DNA of 64,000 bases, from NCBI RefSeq assembly GCF_051020765.1, contig NC_134939.1, forward strand, positions 14,439,203-14,503,202, given 5' to 3'. This document shows, in pieces, positions 54,212 through 64,000 of this stretch. The stretch is from Lasioglossum baleicum (lineage: Eukaryota; Arthropoda; Insecta; Hymenoptera; Halictidae). Each line of letters starts with the position of its first letter. The first letter of the stretch is position 1. The notes below the pieces were generated by a model, which saw only the letters and a program-made list of their open reading frames with translations, was not told the DNA's origin and did not search any database. A program made the translations under genes and the position numbers.

Positions 54212-56595
54212 AGCCGCGAGAGTTCCCAGTATACTAGTTAAGGGTTAATGGGTTGAACGGAACAGATAAGTTCGAACAGAATCTTTCTAACAACGGAAGA
54301 GAACCGTGCATTTCTGTCCTGGTTTTTGAAGTCACTGTACATACCATTGCTGGAGGATCTCGTAAATGTCCCGAAGTAATTCTGAATGTGGTCGGAAGGA
54401 AGAGAGGATAATGAGAGGAATAGTCTAGTGTCATCGCGTGTTTCTCGAGCAAACTGTTCTCGAGTGGCCACGGCGATCCCAGCAGACTGTAACGACTGCA
54501 ACGACTGGCCAGTGGCCACTATGTGCTAGAAGACTCCTAAGCGCAGAAAAAGGAACACAGGAATAAGAAAGTTCCTTCCGTGTCCGCAATCGCTCGGCCG
54601 AAGCTGAAGCCGATACCGAAGCCGATGCCGCCTATGTCCGAGAACTACATCAGCGGAGTTAATCGATCGCAAACGATAACGGGATCTTGATATATCTTGG
54701 GACGTGTAATCGCGGGGACGTGATTCGGCGAAACGCGTAACGAGCGAACCTTGGACACACTGGTCTTGTTGAACGGTAAACCTACCCCCTAGATTATGCT
54801 CCAATAACGAGCCTGATCTCGAAACACGACGAAAGAACCAATGGCAAAAACTGATGCAACGTGATTCTCAAAGGGGACGCCTGATTGTACGACATCCTGG
54901 CTACGAAGCGGTTGACGTTTCTCGATATCCCCGCCCCGCGAGATTTCTATCGGCTAACGTTACCAACTGCCGAACAACCTCAACCGATTCATTTCAGATA
55001 TTTTCTTTGACGTTCGCTCGAACCATAAAACTGCTTTTCCCCAGCAATCAATAAATTCATTTATTCTGTAGAAATCTCGAGGAATCAACTCCTTGCTACT
55101 CTTTTATATGAAATTGACCCCTTATCTTGAGATTGTTTTTGCAATTATGCACTTCCAAGCTACATACTTTGTTGTTAATAATTCACTAGATGAAAGCGGG
55201 ACTCTATGATCATTGTAGTTTTTTTGGATTCCGTGCTACATAGTTTTAATACTAATAACTAAAACTAGTGATTAACTAAAACGAAATCTAATCGAATTTC
55301 CGTGCTACTTTAACATTAATAACATTACAAAAGAAACAAAAGTACAATAGTACAATTGTACATTGACTTCAACTAACATCTGCATCCTTAATTAGACAGA
55401 TGAATCAGAGTAATAGAATTGATTCTACAATTTGAGATCACAAAAACGCGTCCATGAGAAATTATTCAACAAGTTTATGTATTTCTTTGGATATACTATT
55501 ATTAAAGGATCGCCTACATATTTGGGTAGATACATTCTTATTATTTTTATAAAGTAATGCAAAAAACATTCATTCCTAGTGCACCGTTCTAATGTTAAAC
55601 GTTCCGACCTCTCGTTGTTGATTTCTGTCAAATAACAAGAGAACTTAAATTTGTGAAGATAGTTTTCGTAATAAAATTCAAACTTTGGCCTCGTAGTTTG
55701 AATTCCGCCCGGAATGAGAAATGCGGAATAGCAGCGAACAAAATTTTAATAACAGAACTGTCTAATGAAGAAGATGGAACGTTGAATGACATTTATTGAA
55801 ATTCTGTCACTTCTCGAGGAAGATTCGGAACGAGTTCTACGCGGATTAAACTGAAGCGAAGTTTATCACTGTTCACCGCGAACGTACGGTACATTGTAAA
55901 TGTACAGTACGCACTTATGGAAAGGGGTAATTAGCGTGAAATTTTATGAGATATTCCCTCCGACAGAATTGAATTTCTAGAGTGTTCGCGATTAATGAAT
56001 TTTCATTGTTACCCAACCGTGGATGCGTATCACTACATTCCTGGTCAATTTAAACCGAGGAAATTAATCAAATGCTAACTACTCTAATCATTTATTTATT
56101 TACCATTTCGTGACCCTTCGATTAACAATTTAACCGTTTAACTATTTATTCCCCGAGAAACTGTACGCAACTAGAAGTACATGATTTTCATAATTGGATG
56201 GAATGAAATTGGAATGGTATATTTTGATGATGAGAAGTAGTTTATGTTGCGAATATACTGTCAAAACAAACTAGCGCTCGCCGCAGGACCAGATGCATTC
56301 ACAATATATGTAGTAAACAGAAACAGAGTAGTTTATCATCATACCCTTTGCAATATCAATGTCAGATTTTATATTTTTCTAACTCGAAAAAGATGACTCG
56401 TGTCGGGCGAAGATATTTTGCTTTCTGGTTCGAAAAAAACGTCGACCACGCAAACTTGAAAGGGTGGTTTCTCAAGATAAAAGTCTGCTCTTTCGCGTGG
56501 TGTAGTTCGATTTTCCGCTGGACCCCTATTTTTTTAGATAAATTCAAAAATATCCGCAAAAATTGGTACAAAAGTGGTGTCTCTCTGTCTTTAAT
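54212..56595. other. Intergenic or intronic, nothing recognised
   Basis: GC-richer to about 55000, AT-rich after. No supported feature; a short inverted phrase CGTACGGTACATTGTAAATG lies at about 55883. Confidence 0.45.
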
Positions 56596-56643
56596 GATTG
56601 TTTAAACATGTTTAAATCATAATTTAAACATGTTTAAACAATC
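56596..56643. repeat. Perfect 22-bp-arm palindrome
   Basis: GATTGTTTAAACATGTTTAA and AT on the left is mirrored exactly on the right, with a CATA centre. Each arm itself contains the palindrome TTTAAACATGTTTAAA. It could be an extrusion-prone site or the collapsed end pair of a transposon. Confidence 0.85.
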
Positions 56644-59436
56644 GTAATGTATTAATATTGGATATCACTGTATCCGGGAAAGTCTACAGAATCTTTTGCT
56701 GTAAAGAACAATTCAATATCTCTTATAATAACATCGCAATATTTGTTCAAAGTTGAAAAATATGTCAGGCACAGTTTTAAACTAAATGAATTTCGCCGAG
56801 ACACCCAGTATAGCGAAGCAGCGTAATTGATATTCGCAAGTGTCGCGAGGACGTCTGGCGGAAATTTAAAGTCAGCCCAGTTACCCTGAAACGCCGATAA
56901 GGTAGTTGGAACGTTGGAAAGATGACGCGCTCGTGCATTTCGAAAAGCGCAGCGACGCTGAAGGTTTCGATGCATGTGAATTGTAAAATTGGGTTTTGCC
57001 GTCGAGCGCGCGTTCGAGCGAATCATTCCGTTCCGAGATAAACACTGGAAAACGATTCGATGGTGAAGAAGTTGGGCCCCCGTCATGCGACTGCACTGGT
57101 CGCAGACTCCGCTTCTGCTTGCCGATAACGTAATTGAAATGTCTTCCATTCTCCGTGCTCCCCTTGCAACATTCCCCCGCATAAATCACGGCCGGTCGAT
57201 CGACTTCTTTAAGTGGATCATTCGTTAAATGTAAATGTTGCAATAGAAATCTTCCTTGGATCTCGTGCCAGTAAAGATTTCTCTTCCTTTAAATGACTAT
57301 GCTCGGCGAAGCCGCCTCCCGTTTCCGATAATACGGATGAAACGTTCACTTATACGCGGCTTTATCTTTTGCCTCCTAAAGCGAGTTACATAAAGCAGGT
57401 CAAAAACGTACTTGTGTACTCGGCTTCTTTTCTTTTTTTGTAATAATTTTATGTAAAACAGCACCGGCGTCTATCGGTTTATTCAAATCTGCTATTGCAT
57501 ATTCCAACCGTTTCTCTTTCTCGCTCTATTGTTATCGTCAAACAGTTCTTATAGCTTATACGAATCTTCGCAATGTCTATTTTATTCTTCATTTCCTGAA
57601 ACTATTAACACTTTCACTGCCAATGCGACAACCTCGACATTAACTATTGAAAAGTTAAAACGTCTTTGAACGTTTACTATTATTTTTATTTATTTATGGC
57701 TTTAATTGTGTGCTAATTGTGCCGATATCATACTGACTAGAACTTTTCGCATAGTTTCATCAGCACAAGATTTCTATAAAGTAGAGACAAGAAACAGGAG
57801 ACATACTAACGTGGAACACAGAAAATGTGGCCAAGAGGGAAGTCATAAAGAAGTTATAAAGTAGGATGTAGGTCTGACCATTTGTACTACTTTACCTATT
57901 ATTACCGTAGCGCGTCGCGTCGTTTCGCTATCGAAGTCGTGTTACACTCGCGAACCGATGTACTTCGTTATAACTATAAAGTTATTCTGAGACAACTAAA
58001 CGCAGGTATAGTTACGTGCAACTTTACATGCACGAGTAGAACTTAGTGTGTTAAAAATCCGAAGGGTCAAACCCTGACAAACAAATCGTGCTAGTTTATA
58101 TTATGTACATATACTTCTGATTTTGGTGAACTTGTCGCGATTAGGGTCCTCCTCTCAGGTTTCCATCACATTGAAGTACGTTGTCAAAAAGTCACCATTT
58201 TGAACAACATTTCCCTTGAAAGTTTTTGACGGTCAGCTTTAGTGTTTTAGTTATGTATTTGCAAAAAGATCGTTAGTTCCATTACAGCGACTTCCGCCAT
58301 TTTAAACGAATTTTGGTTAGGTTTGAAGTGAGAGGAGCTTTGAAATCGGAGAGGAGCTAGCACAAGTTTAAACTGTTTAAACACTCGAGAAAAATTGAAA
58401 CAGTTTATCATCAAACTGTCACAATTAATTCAGACGATTATTATCTGTAAACGAAGCGTACGTTACAAGATAAAACTGAATGGAAAGGTATTTACGATGC
58501 CAGCAAACAATAAGGTTCACATTCTCCGGAACGTGCAAACTGAATTTAATTCAATTCAAATTAGCTTCCATCGATCTATATTTATGAAAATTAAATTTCG
58601 TGAGATCGCGGCGTTCTCATTCCATAATTTATTAATGTATGTCACTGGTGATATTTGTGATCCTACCGTAGGTATTATGAAAATATAATCTCGCGAACAA
58701 ATAAACGAAATATTATTTGCTAAGGTGACGAGCGTATTTTAGTACTATAATGTATACAATACATTATTGTACGTTTAATGAATATTTATGCATGTTTCAC
58801 TACGGAAAACAATGAAATAATAATTGTAACATAATTCTCAGTGCCAGTTTTGTGCTATCCCTAATTTTGTATCCATTCTAACGACCATCGATTTTCCAAA
58901 TTTTCTATTTAAACACTGGAAATTGTATAAATATTATATCCACGATCTAGTTGTAGAAATAATCTGCAAAAGAGAGCTACTGTATTCGCGTTTCACCTTT
59001 AAAGATCACTTAACGGGAAACCGCTATAGTAACATGCAGTAACCAAACGGTTAATCTTATCTTCCAGAGTTTAAAAGTATAAAGAGATACTATTATTGTA
59101 GTAAAATGAATATTTCATGAAATACGTGTATACATCAAATTTCATTTATGGATCCATTATTCTATTCATATTTATTGTAAAGATGATCTAGTAGAACCCT
59201 CTTTACCACTTCAATTATGTTTCCGTAGCATTCTTGTTTTATAACTGTCGATATCCCCCTTTTCTCTAACAGGTTTCTTATGTTAAAACTTTGCTTACTG
59301 GACGCCTATGTATTATATAATAATACTAGGATTCTCAATGATTATATGTTACACAGGGTGGGATTTACATGACTATTATTATTCTTAGACTATTATTAAG
59401 TACATAGTATCAGTTCTGACGTTAATAGTTCTTTTG
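56644..59436. other. Intergenic or intronic with a repeat copy
   Basis: At 58145-58255 is a copy of the dispersed family (CCTCTCAGGTTTCC, GAACAACATTTCCCTTGAAA). The 120 and 176 aa minus ORFs at 56652-57243 overlap in different frames and show no recognisable domain. No gene supported. Confidence 0.45.
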
Positions 59437-59627
59437 CAGGTGAACGTGTAGAGGACAAATGAAGGTCATTAACTTTTTTGTAAACGATTGTCACATTGAT
59501 ACCTATCGTATCTCTTCAATAAATAATTTTTTCACGTAAGTAAGTTAACACTTTCTTGTAAAGAATATCAATTTCTATTTAAAGAAAAAGTTAATGACCT
59601 TCGTATGTCCTCCACACGTCCACCTAC
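59437..59627. mobile_element. MITE with GCAGGTGAACGTGTAGAGG ends
   Basis: Arms of about 43 bp (59437-59480 and 59585-59627) are inverted copies sharing GAAGGTCATTAACTTTTT. The spacer is about 105 bp and AT-rich. Target duplication unclear. Confidence 0.75.
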
Positions 59628-62108
59628 ATAAAAACTATGTGCCTCTTGGTACCATTCAACTCTACATGAATCATTCTCCGCTAGGAATATTAATAGTCGT
59701 GTAAATCGAAGTGATAGTATGTGATGACCAGCCTGCATGAAAAAGGAGCTTAAAAATCATCTTTTAATAATAACACCAATTTACATCTTTTAACAATAAC
59801 TAAAAAAATTTGATAAACTTTTAAAACCTAATAGATAAACGCTGACAGGAAATTGTGCCGAACAGATTCAATTTCGTGTGCATTCTTGAAAACGTTGTCA
59901 CAGTTAGAGAAGCTGGAATATGTACTAAGAAAACGTTATATCCCACCCCCGCAAGAACAGTGACACAACTCAAAAATGCAGCATTTGGGAAAGATCAACT
60001 TAAAGAATACTATAAAACCTATATTGAAATAGTTTAAGCTTCTCTTACGTTTCAAATAAGTATGATAAATTGCGAGATAGAGATGTGACGCTTTTCGTGT
60101 ATGTTGGGGCACTCCATACATATCTTTCAATGACATAACCTCAAAATTGCCATTTTTTGACTTGTATCAATATGTACATAGGTACTTCTTGTTAATATGT
60201 TCCAAACAAATTAAACACAGAAAGCGCAAATTAATAACAGTAGACAGTAGGATAACGACAATGTCTACTGTACGATGCAACTGTTTAACAGAGTCACAGC
60301 ACAAGCGATGTCTTTATCGTGCTCCGGCTCATGTGTACGCGCATAGTCGTGACATTCTAAGCACCTAATCCATCCTTTTACGGATTCACAGAACAAATGC
60401 CACAGACAACACATTCAACGGGATCCTCGCTTTTCCTTTCAAGAATCCTTGTTCTCTTTTCGATGAAGGACGGTCTTCATCTTTTTGCTTTGCTCGGGCT
60501 CGAAGTCCAGTTATTTTTTGTCGCTTTTACGTACATACGGATGTCAGCATCTTAAGGCAAGTGTGATACCGGGATTGAAGAAAGTTTTACGTGTATAAAA
60601 TAGATTATACATATATAGGGTGACTCACTTAAGTGCCCCCCCCCAGAATATCTTCTTTAATTTTAACAAAGTATTCTCTATGTGTAATTTGAATTGTATC
60701 GAGTGGTCAGTATCCCACAGGTGTTTTTTTCTCATAGTTTTCAAGGTCATCGATATATATTTTTGAAACAACAAAATATATCGAGATGGATTGATCGTGA
60801 AAGTTTGACGACTTACTTTTGTGTTTACTCTATCTCTATCTTTATGCTACAAAAGACGCTTTCTACAGATTTACAGACGAAATTTAAGTTCCTCTTTAAT
60901 CGATTAATTGGTACGTAGAAGTAAACTTTGACTTGTAGAGGTCGGAGTTCTTCTGAATTCGAGTTGTAGAGGTGAAATACATCACGTGACACGCAATAAA
61001 TGATTTATTTCGAGTTATAAGGGTTTTTACAGCTAAGCGGAAGGGGATGAAGAAAATTTTGTCACTTGTCAAGGTTCTACTCTACTGTGTGACGTTCTAT
61101 TCTCGGAGACAGATGTCGGTGGAGTGTTTCCTGTGTAATCTTCTGGATAGGTTGGCTGAGTAGGTCTTTAACTAATTTGTTAGGATAATTGTCTAGTCTA
61201 TTACAAGAGAAGAACGTAGAGAAGGACAGCGCGTGTAAAGCGAGACCACGCGCGGGCCTTTGAACTGTGCCGGCGCGACTGCGACTCTCCGCGTCTCTTT
61301 CTTGTCTATACGCTGTCCTTCCTTGCGCCCGAAACTTTCATCGTCAATTAAACCACTAAATTCTGTTTAAATTATATCGTGTTTGGTATCATTTTAATCA
61401 GAAAAATGCGTCCGCGTTAGTAGTGGTTCACACCGATATACCGAGCCGAGATCAGTGTATTAAGTTGGAGGGGATATTTTTTTCGCATCTACCGTGAAAA
61501 GATTTTAGTCTATAGAGAAGTCTATAGAGAATTTACAGTATTCGCAAAAGTTTAATGCAAAATATACTCATGAATGGGGCTTTCATTGCCATGTATTGAT
61601 GGATTTCGAATTTCTTGTACTTTAGTCTCCCATCGTACCTGCAGAACATCCTTAATATTTTTCGGTGTTTAATAAGTAATTTCATTCAAAAAATTTCATT
61701 CAAATCAGTGAGTATCAGTTGGCTAGTGTCACTTGTAAGCAAGGTTCATACATCTGAACGTGATCTCATTGCAGAACCTCGATATCTCCACGCGGTTTCC
61801 GATCGCGGTTCTTGCAATAGGTTCTACTGCATTTGAAAAATCATTGTGTTCATTCTCCGTCGTCCGACAGAGCACCGAATAAATGCTCGCCGAAGTCGTA
61901 GCTGAAACGAGGTCGCCCGTGTTTCTCCGCGGTACAAATATGGGGAACAGTGTTACGCCGGCTAAATGTGACACGTTGGATAATTGAGTATCGCTCGCAG
62001 GACCCTGGTTCCGCATACATCGTGTCCAAGCTCGAATTTCGAGATTAATCATTGGACGCGAGGATCGCGAGTGAGATTGAGTGCAAAGATCGGCTCGAGG
62101 AGTGCGGT
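59628..62108. other. Repeat remnants and rising GC to the right
   Basis: A degenerate copy of the 2162-2410 MITE lies at about 59935-60160. A TAGGGTGACTCACTTAAGTG transposon-type end is at about 60614, and the 61550-61655 fragment is noted above. GC content rises from about 61780. No gene supported. Confidence 0.45.
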
Positions 62109-62144
62109 GCTGTGTGTGTGTGTGTGTGCGCGCGCGCGCGCGCG
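62109..62144. repeat. (TG)n(CG)n alternating purine-pyrimidine tract
   Basis: About nine TG units run directly into about eight CG units, 36 bp of strictly alternating sequence with high Z-DNA potential, in a GC-rich island. Seen directly. Confidence 0.9.
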
Positions 62145-62621
62145 ACTGTAAAACGGCTGTAAAACGAGTGTGTATTTACGTACGGGAACGAGGCGCGCAG
62201 GCTGCTGTGGCCGGAGCTGGATAAATAATTTGCTGGCGCGTGGTTCGTCGGCGATTCGAAGGAAGCGTGTGCGAAGGAATCCGAGAAAAAGGTGAAGAAG
62301 ATACACGGGGCACAGCCGCGGCGGCACGAGAGACCGCGACGGATTCGAGTGTGGACGATAACGCGATTGAAACATCCGTCGAGTGCATACAGCGTATGCC
62401 ATACACACCGCACAACACTACACACGTCCAACGAGGCTGAGTCACGTACAAGCGTTTTCGATTCGAGGCTTCGGGGACGTGATACCGTTTGATTCCTCGC
62501 ATTAGAGTCTATATACCAACGTTCTTCGATATCGGCCACCTTCCTCGTTCCATGCTACTCGCTACACGAGCTCAAAGATTCCGCGGTTCCCAGGAGCCAC
62601 CGACCGCCCGGTTCTCTTTAG

Positions 62622-62702
62622 AGTTGTCGTGTATGTGACGTTCCACGTGATCCCCCTGGAAATGCTGAAGATACGGATGCTGGATTACATCGGGGATACT
62701 GG
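62622..62702 (+). CDS. Candidate internal or first coding exon, product unknown
   Basis: A pyrimidine-rich acceptor (GGTTCTCTTTAG) precedes 81 nt that translate in one frame to VVVYVTFHVIPLEMLKIRML and then DYIGDTG, ending at a strong donor GG|GTAAGT. The phase is 2 at both ends (27 codons). If instead transcription starts in the island just upstream, the first ATG is 62662 and the peptide begins MLKIRMLDYIGD. The preceding frame is open to 62506 without an ATG. No product recognised. Confidence 0.4.
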
Positions 62703-62921
62703 GTAAGTCTTATCGTACGGAGCATTCCTTGTGCTTTTCGCGCCTCGACGACCGACCGCCAATTTTATAAGCTTTTACCGATTCTTGCGTCACCACTGAT
62801 ATTGAAATTGTATGTTTGAGCTTGAGCAGAGTAGACTTGAACTTGACGGAGTTGATCGTCACGTTGTTGTTTTTGCGAACGGTCAGTAGACGAAGCTAAT
62901 TAGTAAGATTTTCGGCCGATA

Positions 62922-63898
62922 GGTGATGTAAACAAAGTAATCTCTGTATTTACGTATGAGAGGGATGCCGAAGCAATCCGAGAGTTTCTGAATCAAGACG
63001 AGAAGTGTTTCATGTCCGATTAATAAAATGGACGCGTGTTCTGTGTCCCGCTAACAAACTCTATTGTATACGACATACGTTAAAATATGTTTACATTTTG
63101 GGCATTGAGTGTTTCGATTAATAAGTTCCGTGTTGATTAGATACAGTAATAGATAATTACAATTACAGTAGCGGACAAAAGTTTAAGACCGCTCTAAAGA
63201 AGACGATAACTTTTTTAATATTGTACTATACGATTTGAACTTTTTTTGGGAAGCTAGAGCAATTAGTTTTTTTTTTACTAAAGGATGTGAAAAGAAATTT
63301 TTTAAAAAATTGCAATTGATCGGAATTGTTGAAAAAATACTAAAAGTTGAATTTTTAACTTTTTTATGTGGGCCTATATTGAAAAACAGACAGACAAACA
63401 AACAAACAAGAAAGCGAGCTAATAAAAACGTGGTAAAATTTAAAAAGTACATTTTGTAGATCTGTATCAATTAAACATATTCTGAAAATTTCGTCAAAAT
63501 ATGTTTAATTGACACAGATCTACAAAACGTATTTTTTAAATTTTCAGTGTAGGGGCCCACATAAAAAAGTTAAAAATCAACTTTTAGTATTTTTTCAACA
63601 ATTCCGATCAATTGCAATTTTTTAAAAAATTTCTTTTCACATCCTTTAGTAAAAAAAAACTAATTGCTCTAGCTTCCCAAAAAAGTTCAAATCGTATAGT
63701 ACAATATTAAAAAAGTTATCGTCTTCTTTAGAGCGGTCTTAAACTTTTGTTCGCTACATTCGTGAAAGGCATTGTATTTGTAAAGAAAGTAAACTCTGTA
63801 CGTATGACAGGGATGCCGAAGTAATCCGAAAGTTTCCGAATCAAGCCGAAGTGTTTCGTACTTGTCGAGTAATAAAATGGACGCGTGTTCTGTGTCCA
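62922..63898. repeat. Direct duplication flanking a palindromic element
   Basis: 62922-63048 and 63783-63898 share GGGATGCCGAAG, ATCCGA, GTTTC and TAATAAAATGGACGCGTGTT plus CTGTGTCC. They are about 80-85% identical by eye and in the same orientation. The element at 63171-63754 lies between them. Confidence 0.8.
63171..63754. mobile_element. 584-bp near-perfect palindromic TA element
   Basis: Ends GCGGACAAAAGTTTAAGACC and its complement, flanked by TA (63169-63170 and 63755-63756). The arms mirror each other nearly completely around AATTTCGTCAAAAT (about 63487-63500), giving a hairpin of about 290 bp. Mini-fragments of the family lie at 9388-9450 and 49905-49990. No transposase. The TA target points to a Tc1/mariner-type origin. 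Confidence 0.88.
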
Positions 63899-64000
63899 TT
63901 GTCGGGAAAAGTCCTTCAAAATGCTGCCCTTGATGACATTATTATTATGTGAAAAATATTATTTTTGTCAACATGTTTCTCATTCGTCGTCTTTTTCGTC

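Noticed and set aside
56652..57243. 176-aa and 120-aa minus ORFs
   Set aside because: Two overlapping frames without codon-bias contrast or recognisable motifs.
62045..62539. 164-aa minus ORF with HTHTHT repeats
   Set aside because: The repeat is the translation of the (TG)n(CG)n tract; other minus frames are equally open.

Overview
The window looks like nuclear DNA of an insect, most likely an aculeate hymenopteran (ant, bee or wasp). The evidence is intron-split animal housekeeping genes with GT-AG introns, AT-rich intergenic DNA broken by GC-rich islands, many short inverted-repeat DNA transposons (mariner, hAT, piggyBac-like, Transib) and a pair of genes for small two-cysteine secreted peptides resembling bee-venom secapin. 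No rRNA, tRNA, CRISPR array, prokaryotic operon or virus was recognised.

Positions 1-20800 hold the well supported genes. IPMK (inositol polyphosphate multikinase, minus strand, four coding exons, 12374 to 4952) has a 5.1-kb first intron loaded with transposon remnants. ZNHIT1 (minus, 15979-15436), GTF2H5 (minus, 17523-16038) and MND1 (plus, 16288-17455) follow in a very compact block: all of MND1 lies inside the single intron of GTF2H5 on the opposite strand, and the first coding exon of GTF2H5 is only 35 nt. Somatic-type cytochrome c (plus, 19506-20227, with an upstream 5' UTR exon) completes the block. I reconstructed exon joins by hand; they give full-length proteins of 442, 154, 73, 205 and 109 residues.

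Positions 20900-64000 are mostly non-coding and repeat-rich. Several candidate coding exons on the plus strand (20984-21740, 26209-26478, 33453-33679, 62622-62702) have coding-like composition. Three of them end in plausible donors in the same phase (2), so they could be alternative N-terminal exons of one long gene running off the right edge. That is inference, and I could not name the product. At 29774-32199 an inverted duplication carries two divergently transcribed secapin-like genes. Their promoters and UTRs are nearly identical, but all 13 nucleotide differences in the 135-nt coding region change an amino acid.

The transposon record is unusually legible. It includes a 1275-bp near-perfect palindrome with Transib/RSS-type CACAGTG ends and a CGGCG target duplication; hAT MITEs (one with a perfect 8-bp target duplication); TTAA-flanked piggyBac-like MITEs; three 80-156 bp mariner derivatives reduced to their ends; a 584-bp TA-flanked palindrome; a MITE whose right end has been amplified into a 145-bp x 3 tandem array; and decayed transposase fragments of mariner, pogo/Tigger and another Tc1/mariner-like type.
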